Source: Wolfiporia cocos (taxonomy: Eukaryota > Basidiomycota > Agaricomycetes > Polyporales > Phaeolaceae). Taken from it: DNA of 64,000 nucleotides. The DNA lies in NCBI GenBank assembly GCA_029448655.1, contig JACCLO010000019.1, positions 62,001 through 126,000 on the forward strand, read 5' to 3'. Below, piece after piece: positions 20,886 through 30,915 of this stretch. The notes beneath the pieces are model-generated. The model was given only the letters and a program-made list of their open reading frames with translations, did not search any database and was not told where the DNA came from. The translations under genes were made by a program, and so were the position numbers. Position 1 is the first letter of the stretch. Each line of letters opens with the position of its first letter.

Positions 20886-22736
20886 ATGATATTTGGACCA
20901 GAATTCCCAGCACGACTGATTGAACTCTTGCCCGAGGACATTCAGGGAGTCTACAGACTCAACCGATACGAGTGGACTGACACCATTGGAGCCTTCCGTA
21001 ACCGCGGAGGAATTGTTGTCATTCCAAGAGAAGATAGGGCATCGAAGTGGGTAGAAATATACCCCTCCGCAAGAACGACCGCTTGGGAAATAACGCGTGA
21101 AGCGTTCGAACGATTCGGAGAAATTCCTCCGATGTCAACCGCGACGTTGACCGAAAACGAAACCGAAACCATCAACAGAACCTCCGATGCCGATGGAAAT
21201 ACGAATCAGCCTTCGGGCGCCACAGGAATGGCAGGAATTGAACGCATCGGAGATGATGGGAGAAATCCTGGAAACCTTACAGGAACAGATAACAGCCAGA
21301 CCGGAGGACAGGACCCTTCAGGATTTATATCTGCTTTTGCGCAGAGTGGGATTGGGTCTATGGCTGGAGGAACAGACCTCTTTGGAAACCCCCCACAGAA
21401 CGCACCCGGAATGGGTAGCGGAGGAAATCCGTCTTGGACTAGCCCAAGCGGAGGAATGGGAACGACAAACCCAGGAACGTGGCCTTCAGGCCTATTTGGA
21501 CGAACCTCCGCAGGTACAAGCGGAGGAGGACTGGGAGGAAACTTCGGACTCGGAGGAGGGAATGCCCCCCCTCCTGGAGGATTCGGAGGAGGAACCCCCG
21601 CGAACCCCGGAGGAGGAAACCCTGGAGGAGGAAACCCAGGGAACCCCGGAGGAAATCCAGGAAACCCGGGTGGAGGATACCCGGGAGGAGGAGGACCCCT
21701 GGGAGGCCCTCCACCACCGAATGCGCCGCAGCCTCAACCTCCGGCGCCGAACCCGTACTACCGACCCCCGATGATAAAGATCAATCCCCCAGACGTATTC
21801 GACGGGGAACGATCCGACATGCAGAACTTCATAAACCAGTGCAATTCCTGGTTTACGATGTACGAAACGTCGTTCCAAAATGACGTTCAGAGAGTGATCT
21901 TTATCCTCTCTTATATTTCAAACAAGGGGAAGACGGGCCAATGGAAACAGAACTATCACCGGGTTTATACGAACCCCCTGACAAAACGATTCTTCCCGCC
22001 TAGTCTCGCACAATTCGATGCAGACTTTCAGAAGGCCTTCGGAGCCATCGAAGAGGTACAGAAGGCGCGGAAGAAAATCCTGGAAGTGGCCCAGGACAGA
22101 AAAGACATCGATGATTATATCACCGAATTCAACAACTTGGCCGGAAAGGCCCAGTACGATCGATACAGCGCGGACGGAAACGCGTTGCTCATAACCCTCT
22201 TCGAGAAAGGGTTACCCGAACACACGACCCGATACATCATCGGTGTCCGGCCGCTGCCGGCGACCATTGACGAATGGCAGTCCGCTGCCTCGTACTATGA
22301 AAATACGTACAAGATATTCTTGAAACGGGATAAGCCGTTTATCAAGAAGAAGGCCTGGCAAGCCTCGAACCAGAACAACGGACGCACTAGTGCTCCTCAG
22401 ACGACCGCACCGAAAGATCCGAATGCGATGGATGTAGATCGAATGACCACCCAGGAGAGGGACGATCACATCAAGAAGGGCAAGTGTTTCACCTGCCATC
22501 AGCCAGGACATATGTCGCGAGATTGCCCGAAGAAGCCAAGGAAGCCAGCCCGCCCCAGGCGGACTACTCGAAAGACCGAAGAAGAAGAAGCTGAGCAAGA
22601 AGCTCGCATTGAAGAAGTCTCTGAGGAAGAGACTGAATACATCACCGCTAACAGAGCGGTCACAGCAATTAGGGCTCTGAAAGCCAAGAACCCCGAGCTC
22701 CTAGCACGGCTCGTAGAAGAACAGGATTTTGCCTAG
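20886..22736 (+). CDS. gag: Gag polyprotein
   Basis: 616 residues. The N-terminal third has an ordered start (MIFGPEFPARLIELLPEDIQ) and then a long Gly/Pro/Asn-rich low-complexity part (about residues 90-285) made from GGA-rich DNA. A capsid-type retrotransposon Gag domain follows (about 290-490, starting PPDVFDGERSDMQNFINQCN). A CCHC zinc knuckle, CFTCHQPGHMSRDC, lies at about 534-547 and a charged tail of Arg, Lys and Glu after it. Gag packages the element RNA into particles. The stop TAG (22734-22736) is read through by an open pol frame at -1. Confidence 0.9.
   Translation: MIFGPEFPARLIELLPEDIQGVYRLNRYEWTDTIGAFRNRGGIVVIPREDRASKWVEIYPSARTTAWEITREAFERFGEIPPMSTATLTENETETINRTSDADGNTNQPSGATGMAGIERIGDDGRNPGNLTGTDNSQTGGQDPSGFISAFAQSGIGSMAGGTDLFGNPPQNAPGMGSGGNPSWTSPSGGMGTTNPGTWPSGLFGRTSAGTSGGGLGGNFGLGGGNAPPPGGFGGGTPANPGGGNPGGGNPGNPGGNPGNPGGGYPGGGGPLGGPPPPNAPQPQPPAPNPYYRPPMIKINPPDVFDGERSDMQNFINQCNSWFTMYETSFQNDVQRVIFILSYISNKGKTGQWKQNYHRVYTNPLTKRFFPPSLAQFDADFQKAFGAIEEVQKARKKILEVAQDRKDIDDYITEFNNLAGKAQYDRYSADGNALLITLFEKGLPEHTTRYIIGVRPLPATIDEWQSAASYYENTYKIFLKRDKPFIKKKAWQASNQNNGRTSAPQTTAPKDPNAMDVDRMTTQERDDHIKKGKCFTCHQPGHMSRDCPKKPRKPARPRRTTRKTEEEEAEQEARIEEVSEEETEYITANRAVTAIRALKAKNPELLARLVEEQDFA
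21187..21774 (+). other. Glu-rich open frame overlapping gag
   Basis: A 195-codon frame in the +1 register inside gag. GGA-repeat DNA gives Gly in the gag frame and Glu/Arg here, so the latter half is probably an artefact. The first half (EWQELNASEMMGEILETLQE and on) is less repetitive and looks more protein-like. I list it only as a possible overlapping frame. Confidence 0.2.
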
Positions 22737-22825
22737 GAGGGAAGCCCACGGTCTTACCCTCCGAGAAAGCAGCACATGTAATTACCTCGTTCGAAAAGAA
22801 TCGATCCCTCTTCATCCCGGTAATC

Positions 22826-25800
22826 ATGGCGCTGGCAAAACCCGTGAAGTGCAATGCACTAATCGACTCAGGAGCAATGTCGAACCTAATCCACAGCAGA
22901 GTGGTAGAAAAATACAAGGTGCCCACGCAACCCTTGAAGAACCCGATCATCGTCAAAAACGTTGACGGAACGGAAAACAAAGATGGGCGAATAGACCGAG
23001 AAGCCACCATACTACTACGATATCCAAAGACCCAGAAAACGCGAAAAGTCCGATTCCTCGTAGGATCAATCGGAACAGAAAATATGATTCTAGGGTATGG
23101 ATGGCTAAAAGATGAAAACCCCACAATCGACTGGAAGGACCAAACAGTCGATATACGATCGATACTAGGGGCAGAAGAAAAGAAACAGGAAGCCACAATC
23201 CGAATGGATACGGTGGAGATGGTAGTTGCCCCAGAAGGAAGAATTCCAACAAGGGGGACCCAAGAAGCTGCAGGGTATGACCTTTACGCCGCAGAAGAAA
23301 CCGAGATTCCCGCCGGAGGATGGAAACTCGTCTCCACGGGAGTAAAGATGAAGATCCCAAAGGGATCGTATGGAAGGCTGGCCGGACGATCAGGCAACAC
23401 CCTCAGACACGGATTGGTAGTACAAGCCGGAATCATAGACTCGGACTACCGAGGAGACGTCGGAGCCATCGTCTTCAACTACTCGGACAAAGCGCATAGA
23501 ATTATCCCGGGCATGCGAATAGCCCAGATAATTTTCGAACGACACCTCACCCCCGACATCTTAGAGGTCAAAAACCTAGATGAAACAGAACGAGGGGAGA
23601 AAGGGTTCGGATCCACGGACCAGCCAGAAGAAACAGCGCAGCGGCTCTATACTCCCGAAGAGTACGAAGCGATCCGATGCTTCGCAAAAGATAACCCTAG
23701 GATCATAGGGAAGAAAGGGGAAACGCGAAAGAAGTTCCGAACAAAGATACAAATCATCAACGCTGTCAGGAAAGCGCTAACGAAGTCTCAGGAATTCGCA
23801 CAGAAAACCCCCGAACCCGAACGAACGATTGAGGAGATGGTCCCGAAACACCTACTGGACTTCGCCAAGGTGTTCAGTAAGGAGTCCGCAGCAGCGTTCC
23901 CCCCGTCGAGACCATGGGACCACGCAATCGAATTAAAACCCGATTTCGTGCCAAAAGACTGCAAAGTCTATGCACTCTCGCCTAAAGAGCAACAGGCACT
24001 GGACGAATTCCTAAAAGAAAACTTGGCCAAGGGATTCATAGTCCCTTCGAAATCCCCGATGGCGTCGCCATTCTTTTTCGTCCCAAAGAAGGACAGCGGC
24101 CTGCGACCCTGTCAAGATTATCGATATCTGAACGAAGGGACGATAAAGAACGTCTATCCCTTGCCACTGATCTCAGAACTCCTGGAAAAGCTAAAAGGAG
24201 CAAAGATCTTCACAAAAATGGACCTTAGAGCGGGATACAACAACGTGCGAATCAAAAAGGGAGACGAATGGAAAGCGGCCTTCAAAACAAACCGAGGGTT
24301 GTACGAGCCCACGGTTATGTTTTTCGGATTGTGCAATGCACCCGGGACCTTCCAAGCAATGATGAACGAAATCTTGAAAGAAGAAATCCTCGAGGGATGG
24401 GTGCTTGTTTATATGGACGACATCCTCATTTTCTCAGAAAACGAGGAAGTACACAAGGAACGGGAACGGCGGATCCTTCAGAGATTGGTGAATAACCACC
24501 TCTTTGTGAAACCCGAGAAATGCGCCTTCGGCGTCGACAGAGTCGAATTTCTGGGACTAGTCATCACCCCAGGAAATATCCAGATGGACCCAGCGAAACT
24601 CAATGGGATTAAAGAGTGGCCGACTCCCCGAAATCTCAAAGAAGTCAGATCCTTCCTAGGATTTGCAAACTTTTATCGGAAATTCATCGATCACTACTCT
24701 ACGCACGCCCGACCCTTGGTAGACCTCACAAGAACGGTCACGGGGACAGGATTCCAATGGACGGAGAAAGAACAGAAAGCATTCGAGTTTATGAAGAAAG
24801 CATTCACGACAGCGCCCGCACTGGGGACACCAGACAAGGAGAAACCGTTCATCCTCGAAACAGACGCATCTCAGTTCGCCACAGGAGCAGTACTGAAACA
24901 GACAGATGAAACAGGGCGCGAACGGCCGGTGGGATATCTCTCACAATCCCTGACATCAACAGAACGGAACTACGAAATCTACGATCGCGAACTACTCGGA
25001 ATAGTCCGAGCACTAGAAGAATGGCGACACCTATTAGAAGGAGCACCGCATCGGATCTTGATCCGAAGCGATCATCAGAACCTGACGTACTGGAGAAGCG
25101 CACAGCGCCTAAATCGGCGACAAGCGAGATGGCATCTATTCCTTTCGCAATTCGACCTGAAATTGCAGCACGTCCCCGGAAGGAAACTAGTCATGGCCGA
25201 CACGCTTTCCAGGTTGTACCACCTGGACGAAAGCAACGAAGACAACGAGGGAATCACCATGATTCCAGACGAACTCGTCGTCCACGCAATCCAGATCCCG
25301 ATCATCGATCGAATCAAGAACGCCCACGATCGAGATGAATCTGCGGAACAGGCGATCCGCGCCCTAGAAGGCACAGGCGAATTCCCCGCGAGAACCACCG
25401 CGGATGAATGGCAACAAACGGAGGGGATACTGCTCTACAGGGGCAGGATGTACGTGCCGAAGGATGAGGGCCTTCGACGAGACGTCATCTCAAAATACCA
25501 CGACACGATCCCGGCCGGACACCCTGGGATCTGGGGTACAACAGTACAGGTTAAGACCCATTTTTGGTGGCCCGACATGGGAACAATGATAGCGGAATAC
25601 GTCCGGGGCTGTGCAATCTGTCAACAGATGAAACCTGATAGAAATCCGCTGAAACCCCCTTTGCAGCCAATACCGACACGAGAAGACGCCCTCCCCTTCT
25701 CACAGTGCTCGGTCGATTTTGTCACCGACCTGCCAAGAGTCGGAAAGTATGACTCCATGATGGTAATTGTCGACCATGGCCTATCCAAGGCCATCTCTCT

Positions 25801-27877
25801 CACCCCATGCGACAAAACGATCACGAGCGAAGGGGCTGCAGAAATATTTCACCGAAAAATCTACTCGCTATATGGCATCCCCCGAAAAATCATTTCAGAC
25901 AGAGGACCACAGTTTGCATCAAAACTTTTCAAGGAATTGTGCAAGCTGCAAGGAACAGAATCGGCGATGAGTACGGCGTACCATCCACAGACCGACGGAC
26001 AAACAGAAAGAATGAATCAACAAATCGAAGTATACCTTCGCATTTACTGCATGAACGACCCGTTCCAATGGGTACAACGACTGCCTGACGTCGAATTTGC
26101 GCACAACACCAGACGAACCGAAAACCGGCCAGCGCCACTCGAAATAATCTTAGGATATGTCCCGAGAGGATTCCCAGATTATGACCGAGTAGGGAACGTC
26201 CCGGCCGCTGTCGACAGGATCAAGAAGATCAAAGAGGCGCGAAAGATGGCATTCATCGCGCATGAATTAGCCCAGAAAAGAATGGCAAAAGGGTTCCTCA
26301 GAGAACTGCCGAAGCTTGAGAAAGGGGATAAGGTCTGGCTCGACGCAAAGAACCTAACAATCCCCTACGAATCTAACAAGCTGGCACCAAAAAGAGAAGG
26401 ACCCTTCACTATCACAGAAAAGATGGGACCCACGACATACCGGCTGCAGTTACCAACGAGCTGGAAAGTTCACCCGGTATTCCACGCCGCCTTACTAAAA
26501 CCATTCAAAGAAACAAGGGTGCACGGACCCAATTACTTACGGCCGCCACCTGATATCATCAAGGGACAGGAAGAATACGAGGTCGAAGCCATCTTGGCTG
26601 ATAGATGGAAAGGAAAGAAGCATCAATACTTCGTCAAATGGAAAGGCTATGCCACGGCCGACAACTCATGGGAAGACGAGGCGAACTTGGAGCACTCCAA
26701 GGAACTGATAAAAGGCTACCACAGGACGAGAGTCAGGACAACCCCGACACTCGAAAATAGGACAGTGATAGTATGTCGACGACTCGCCACCAGCTTCCCC
26801 GTCGGACCGCGACCCCCGGCGATGCAGACCGTCGAGAAGGCCGACCGCGAGGTACGCCACCAAGAAGGTATTCCCCCCAGCATCTACAGATTAGACACGC
26901 CCTCCTCTGGTACAGGGCCGAGGGACCTTTTGCTGGCCGAGCCGATGGCTGGTCGGCCCTTTTCGACATCGCGCAGGACCTCACCCACATATACAGCTCG
27001 TACCAGAACATCACCGAGGATCTCGTCCGCATGGAGGGGCAGATCAGAGCGCAGAGAGAGGGACTCGAGCTACTCACCGACAGACTTATCGACCGATTGG
27101 CCGCCACTACAACGGCCCGACTACGACACGCGCTCAACGACTTCGAGGATCGCGAGCACGTTACTCCCAGTCGACCCGAATACACACCACGACCCGCCCG
27201 CTTTTTCACCCCCGACGAACGACGCCGAGTTGCAAGGCCGTTTGATTTTATGGAGGGCGATAGAGTATTATTTCCTCTGCCTACCGAGACTCAGAGAGCC
27301 CGCCGAACAGGAGTTAGAAACCCGACGCCACGTATTTCTGGTATGGGAGGCAACGGGAGACGTGAACCACCTGCACGCCCGACGAGCCCTAGGGCTACCC
27401 CAGCGCGACAGCGAAGAGCGAATAGCACGCCGCCTATTCGACGATCTCCGTCGGTGCAGAGCATTACCCGCGAGGAGTTTGAGCGAGGTGCGAGGGAGCA
27501 CGAACGAGACACCGCCTCCCTACCCACATGGGCCGCACGGAACCTCCACCGAGCCGCACACCACTGGAGGTATCAACATAACGAATACCTCCGCGATATC
27601 CCTTCCCTACGGGTACCAGCGAGGCCCTCACCCGAACAGCCGTGTCGACAATGTGGCTCCGCCAACCACTGGATCCTCGACTGTCCCGACTATATTTGCA
27701 GAACTTGTGGGCTCAATCAACCAGGTCATCGACAGAATGAATGCCGCCAACACTTCGTATGGCGAACTCCTACGACCCCGTCCCTCAGCGGGAACGGCGA
27801 CATTTACAACGAACAGGACGCCGAGGCACTCTGAAGAAGGGAACTTGGGAAATTCGTCGAGGCCAACGAATGCCTAG
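22826..27877 (+). CDS. pol: Pol polyprotein: protease, dUTPase, RT, RNase H, integrase, chromodomain
   Basis: From the first ATG 1683 residues; the frame is also open upstream through the gag stop, so the true start may be a -1 shift from Gag. Domains by residue: aspartic protease with DSGA near 14; complete dUTPase at about 135-268 (motifs AAGYDLYAA, AGRSG, GIIDSDYRG, GMRIAQII, RGEKGFGS); reverse transcriptase with YMDD at 529-532; RNase H with ETDASQF and HVPGRKLVMADTLSR; integrase with the HHCC zinc region, then D (CSVDF, 964), D (SDRGPQF) and E (TDGQTERMN); chromodomain at about 1251-1300 (YEVEAIL, YFVKWKGY, SWED). A further 380-residue C-terminal extension has no known domain and overlaps a second frame. 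Chromodomains steer chromovirus insertion to marked chromatin. A dUTPase between protease and RT is unusual. Confidence 0.93.
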   Translation: MALAKPVKCNALIDSGAMSNLIHSRVVEKYKVPTQPLKNPIIVKNVDGTENKDGRIDREATILLRYPKTQKTRKVRFLVGSIGTENMILGYGWLKDENPTIDWKDQTVDIRSILGAEEKKQEATIRMDTVEMVVAPEGRIPTRGTQEAAGYDLYAAEETEIPAGGWKLVSTGVKMKIPKGSYGRLAGRSGNTLRHGLVVQAGIIDSDYRGDVGAIVFNYSDKAHRIIPGMRIAQIIFERHLTPDILEVKNLDETERGEKGFGSTDQPEETAQRLYTPEEYEAIRCFAKDNPRIIGKKGETRKKFRTKIQIINAVRKALTKSQEFAQKTPEPERTIEEMVPKHLLDFAKVFSKESAAAFPPSRPWDHAIELKPDFVPKDCKVYALSPKEQQALDEFLKENLAKGFIVPSKSPMASPFFFVPKKDSGLRPCQDYRYLNEGTIKNVYPLPLISELLEKLKGAKIFTKMDLRAGYNNVRIKKGDEWKAAFKTNRGLYEPTVMFFGLCNAPGTFQAMMNEILKEEILEGWVLVYMDDILIFSENEEVHKERERRILQRLVNNHLFVKPEKCAFGVDRVEFLGLVITPGNIQMDPAKLNGIKEWPTPRNLKEVRSFLGFANFYRKFIDHYSTHARPLVDLTRTVTGTGFQWTEKEQKAFEFMKKAFTTAPALGTPDKEKPFILETDASQFATGAVLKQTDETGRERPVGYLSQSLTSTERNYEIYDRELLGIVRALEEWRHLLEGAPHRILIRSDHQNLTYWRSAQRLNRRQARWHLFLSQFDLKLQHVPGRKLVMADTLSRLYHLDESNEDNEGITMIPDELVVHAIQIPIIDRIKNAHDRDESAEQAIRALEGTGEFPARTTADEWQQTEGILLYRGRMYVPKDEGLRRDVISKYHDTIPAGHPGIWGTTVQVKTHFWWPDMGTMIAEYVRGCAICQQMKPDRNPLKPPLQPIPTREDALPFSQCSVDFVTDLPRVGKYDSMMVIVDHGLSKAISLTPCDKTITSEGAAEIFHRKIYSLYGIPRKIISDRGPQFASKLFKELCKLQGTESAMSTAYHPQTDGQTERMNQQIEVYLRIYCMNDPFQWVQRLPDVEFAHNTRRTENRPAPLEIILGYVPRGFPDYDRVGNVPAAVDRIKKIKEARKMAFIAHELAQKRMAKGFLRELPKLEKGDKVWLDAKNLTIPYESNKLAPKREGPFTITEKMGPTTYRLQLPTSWKVHPVFHAALLKPFKETRVHGPNYLRPPPDIIKGQEEYEVEAILADRWKGKKHQYFVKWKGYATADNSWEDEANLEHSKELIKGYHRTRVRTTPTLENRTVIVCRRLATSFPVGPRPPAMQTVEKADREVRHQEGIPPSIYRLDTPSSGTGPRDLLLAEPMAGRPFSTSRRTSPTYTARTRTSPRISSAWRGRSERRERDSSYSPTDLSTDWPPLQRPDYDTRSTTSRIASTLLPVDPNTHHDPPAFSPPTNDAELQGRLILWRAIEYYFLCLPRLREPAEQELETRRHVFLVWEATGDVNHLHARRALGLPQRDSEERIARRLFDDLRRCRALPARSLSEVRGSTNETPPPYPHGPHGTSTEPHTTGGINITNTSAISLPYGYQRGPHPNSRVDNVAPPTTGSSTVPTIFAELVGSINQVIDRMNAANTSYGELLRPRPSAGTATFTTNRTPRHSEEGNLGNSSRPTNA
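26773..27834 (+). CDS. overlapping third ORF with CCHC zinc knuckle
   Basis: 353 codons in another frame, entirely inside the 3' end of pol. The N-terminal half is predicted helical (DIAQDLTHIYSSYQNITEDL, then EGLELLTDRLIDRLA), the middle is Arg/Pro-rich, and near residues 291-325 there is a perfect CX2CX4HX4C knuckle (CRQCGSANHWILDC) followed by a second Cys/His cluster (CRTCGLNQPGHRQNEC). The chance of a perfect knuckle in a shadow frame is small, so I favour a real protein, perhaps RNA-binding. How it would be translated is not visible. The pol frame over the same DNA is also open, so one or both may be used. Confidence 0.55.
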   Translation: MSTTRHQLPRRTATPGDADRREGRPRGTPPRRYSPQHLQIRHALLWYRAEGPFAGRADGWSALFDIAQDLTHIYSSYQNITEDLVRMEGQIRAQREGLELLTDRLIDRLAATTTARLRHALNDFEDREHVTPSRPEYTPRPARFFTPDERRRVARPFDFMEGDRVLFPLPTETQRARRTGVRNPTPRISGMGGNGRREPPARPTSPRATPARQRRANSTPPIRRSPSVQSITREEFERGAREHERDTASLPTWAARNLHRAAHHWRYQHNEYLRDIPSLRVPARPSPEQPCRQCGSANHWILDCPDYICRTCGLNQPGHRQNECRQHFVWRTPTTPSLSGNGDIYNEQDAEAL

Positions 27878-27888
27878 GGAGGGGCTGA
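27876..27888 (+). promoter_or_regulatory. polypurine tract
   Basis: AGGGAGGGGCTGA sits directly before the 3' LTR and starts inside the pol stop codon. It would prime plus-strand synthesis. Confidence 0.75.
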
Positions 27889-28596
27889 TGTTACGATTAT
27901 TTTGATTTTTCGAATATCTGCAGGACTCACCACCGGTCGAATACGATACAGGGACTTGTTGCGCAACCAACTCCCCTGGCTACTCGTGACTCTACTGGGC
28001 GCATCCCCAGTTGTACTAGTCTATAGGGCGCGTTTCATCGCTGGCAGATCCAACTCTGCCACCGTTTCATGTTCATCGTTTATTAGCTGATAGATGGCGT
28101 TCAACCGCCATCATTCCTATCTATCGTCTCGGATATATCACTACATACTTATCAAACGTTTGGTACTATAGCGTAGATAGTAGCGGTGACATCTGGGACA
28201 GGCTTGACCCCTGAAAGCTAACGTAGTATATAAACTCATGTACTTACTGTCGAGGCTCTTCAGCTCGACCTTGTTGTACAAACAAGAAGTCTTATACTCG
28301 TTCTCAAACGTAGGAAACTACGCTCAGTATATCTCGCTCGAGCAACCGAACGACTAAGTCCTCGAAGTGCACACCGACTTCTCGGACTTAGGCGAGTCTT
28401 ATATTCTATTCGACTCGCACCTGAACAGATTATATCCTCTAACGCGTATTGGATATTAACCGATCTCCTAAGGACTTCACTTAGGACCCGAAGGCATCTA
28501 ACGAGCATTTGCCTTGCATACGGCGACGTGCCTAAGTGCAGAAGAAAGATCTATATTCGCGATTCGAATATACGAACGGGTATTCGACCCGTAACA
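27889..28596 (+). repeat. 3' LTR
   Basis: 708 bp, same as the 5' LTR at every position I compared. Identical copies imply recent insertion. Confidence 0.92.
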
Positions 28597-28601
28597 AGTA
28601 C

Positions 28602-28877
28602 CAAACGTTTGATAAGTATGGAGTGATATATCTGAAATGATATATAGGAATGGAGATGGCGGTTGAACGCCATCTATCAACTGCGGGATGATAAAGACGA
28701 AACGGTGACAGAGTTGGATCTGTCAAAAGTGAAACGCGCCCTACATGCTAGTACAACTGGGGATGCGCCCAGTAGAGCCACGAGTAGCCAGGGGGTTGGT
28801 TGCGCAACAAGTCCCTGTATCGTATTCGCCCGGTGGTGAGTTCTGTCAATATTCGAAAAATCAAAATAACCGTAACA
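28602..28877 (-). mobile_element. solo LTR (minus), right part
   Basis: Continuation of 19698-20131, ending in AAAATAACCGTAACA and followed by the duplicated GATCG (28878-28882). It is diverged from the young LTRs at many sites, so the solo LTR is older than the element that split it. Confidence 0.88.
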
Positions 28878-28882
28878 GATCG

Positions 28883-29297
28883 CATATTACTACACTTTGT
28901 CGCATAAGTCAAATCAATATTATGGAGATTGCGAGTAACTGTATGCGTGAATAGTCATACTTAATAAAGCGAAAGTGAAGAGCATAGTGTACCCCGCTAC
29001 GTCGGCTACACTGGCTTACGTCCCAATACATTTCAATCCTTGAACAGACTTACTATCAAGAACGGTAATGCACCGACTACACTGACTTACATCCCACTAC
29101 ATTTCTTTCCTTCCGAGGTATGTATAATGTATTGAAGCTGAAGTGTATCGGAAACTCGGAGCACCAATGGTCAGGCACCAGCGGGAAGCGCCATAAGGAT
29201 ATATTGATAAAATTAGAAATTGCATCAATACTATATCAGCCGCCGCAGCACACAGAACATCGGTAATGCTAACGAAATTCAAGTTTAAGTAATCCCT
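28883..29297. other. inner right flank of the KDZ element
   Basis: No gene seen. From about 28985 the sequence contains inverted counterparts of the left inner arm (CGGCTACACTGGCTTACGTC at 29004-29023), but the two sides are only patchily similar here. Confidence 0.5.
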
Positions 29298-30915
29298 CGA
29301 GTGCACGCATTACTCACCGGGATTGAGCTCTCCTGGGGAGCGTCCATTACCGGTGAGTGCCTCGCTCAGCAGTAATGAGCGCTCCGAAGAGAAGAGGAAG
29401 AAGCGGAGATAAGCACTCCAGAGAAGTGGTAATGCCACATGGCATTGCATCCGGAGTGCACCGGCTACACTGGCTTACATCAGTAATGCTAACGAAATTC
29501 GAGTCTAAGTAATCATTGGAGCACACAAAATGTCGGTAATGCTAACGAAATTCGAGTCTAAGTAGTTTTTAAAGTGCACAAGATGTCGGTAATGCTAACG
29601 AAATTCGAATCTAGATAGCCTTCGGAGTGCACAAAATGTCGGTGATGCTAACGAAATTTGAGTCTAAGTAGTCTTCGAGGCACACAAAATGTCGGTAATG
29701 CTAACGAAATTCGACTCTAAGTAGTCTTCGGAGCACACAAAATGTCGGTAATGCTAACGAAATTTGTGTGTAAACAAATAGCGTGGTCACACTGTCCGGA
29801 GCGCTCAGCAGCAATCTGAGCGCTACCGCAAACCCCAGGCACCAAGCGGCTGATATTTCTGCAACACGTGGCTAGCGGCTAAATGCTCGCGAGGCGCCCC
29901 CAGTTAGCATCATCCAATGCCTCACACATCCATCCATCCTCAAGGACTTATATTATATATGTAGCAATATACTTCTTGCAGTAGATAGAAGCGAAACAAA
30001 AAAAAAATTAATCTCAATATAGTGCGCAGTCGGCAACTGCAACGGCGGGGCGCTGATGCGGGGATGCGGGGGCGGGCGGGACGATCGCGCACGCGCTTGC
30101 GGTTGTTGCCGAGTGCCGAGGTGCCAGGGCCCAGAATCGCGTGGAAAGATGGGCGCTCATGAGTAGAAGGTGCGGGACTTACTATGTAAGGTATGCCCGA
30201 GGCATACCCGACATCATCTGATCCCCCGCCCATCCATCCACCCCGAAAGCTTTTGTAATCGATTGATTAACGTCACCATTGAATTCCTAAGGCTTGATAG
30301 TGTACAACACGAAAAAGAACAAGTGAAATATATTAGGAATTGAGCTTATCGACGACGACGCTGAAGCAGCGGCACGCAGCGCGCGGGGGAGGCGGGCCGA
30401 TATATATAAGCGCAGGTCGGCAGCAAGAAAACTGAGCATGAGCGCCTGGGAGCGCATGTGCAATATGCCCGAGGCATACCCGATGTCATCCGATCCCCTA
30501 CCCATCCATCCACCCCGAAAGCTTATGTAATCGATTAATTAACGTCACCATTGAATTCCTAAGGCTTGATAATGTACAATACAAGAAAGAACGGGCGAAA
30601 TACATTAAGAATTGAGCCCATCGTCGACGTCGACGTCGACAACGATGCCGAAGTGGCGGCGCGCGGCGCGCGGGAGGCGGGCCGTGATAAGCGCGGGTCG
30701 GGAGTCGGGAGCCACTCCTGCAGCCATGGCGAGTGGTAGCGCCGGCTGCCTAGATTATCTAGAGCACCTGACGTTTACCTTGGAAAGGCAGGAGCAGCCT
30801 GGCAGTTTGTGGGGAACTGCCAGTGTGCGGTGCAATGGAATTCCAAGCCAACTAGCTTGGCGCGCAGCACGTGTATGCCAAGCTAGTTGGCTATATTGCA
30901 TGTGAGGGTTAGGTG
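28985..30915. repeat. right terminal inverted repeat arm of the KDZ element
   Basis: Inverted copy of the left arm, very close from 29298 to 30915 (1618 bp) and patchy inside that. It contains the mirrored 58-bp array (29482-29765), the two GGATGGATG-type blocks, the terminal hairpin and the end GGGTTAGGTG. It lacks the solo LTR present in the left arm. The mirrored open frames (29940-30233, 30287-30505) confirm arm identity rather than genes. Confidence 0.85.

Larger units (their letters stand above)
20132..28596 (+). mobile_element. complete Ty3/gypsy chromovirus LTR retrotransposon, 8465 bp
   Basis: Two 708-bp LTRs (20132-20839, 27889-28596) that look identical on reading, TG..CA ends, and a perfect 5-bp target duplication AGTAC (20127-20131, 28597-28601). 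Order of coding regions: Gag with zinc knuckle; protease, dUTPase, reverse transcriptase, RNase H, integrase and chromodomain in Pol; and a third overlapping frame. A purine tract precedes the 3' LTR. All main frames are open, so the copy is young and possibly competent. It inserted into an older solo LTR of its own family, itself inside the KDZ element. Confidence 0.93.

Noticed and set aside
29940..30505. Two genes in the right KDZ arm
   Set aside because: The same frames occur mirrored in the left arm at 9823-10388 with the same sequence; no domain and no evidence of coding constraint.
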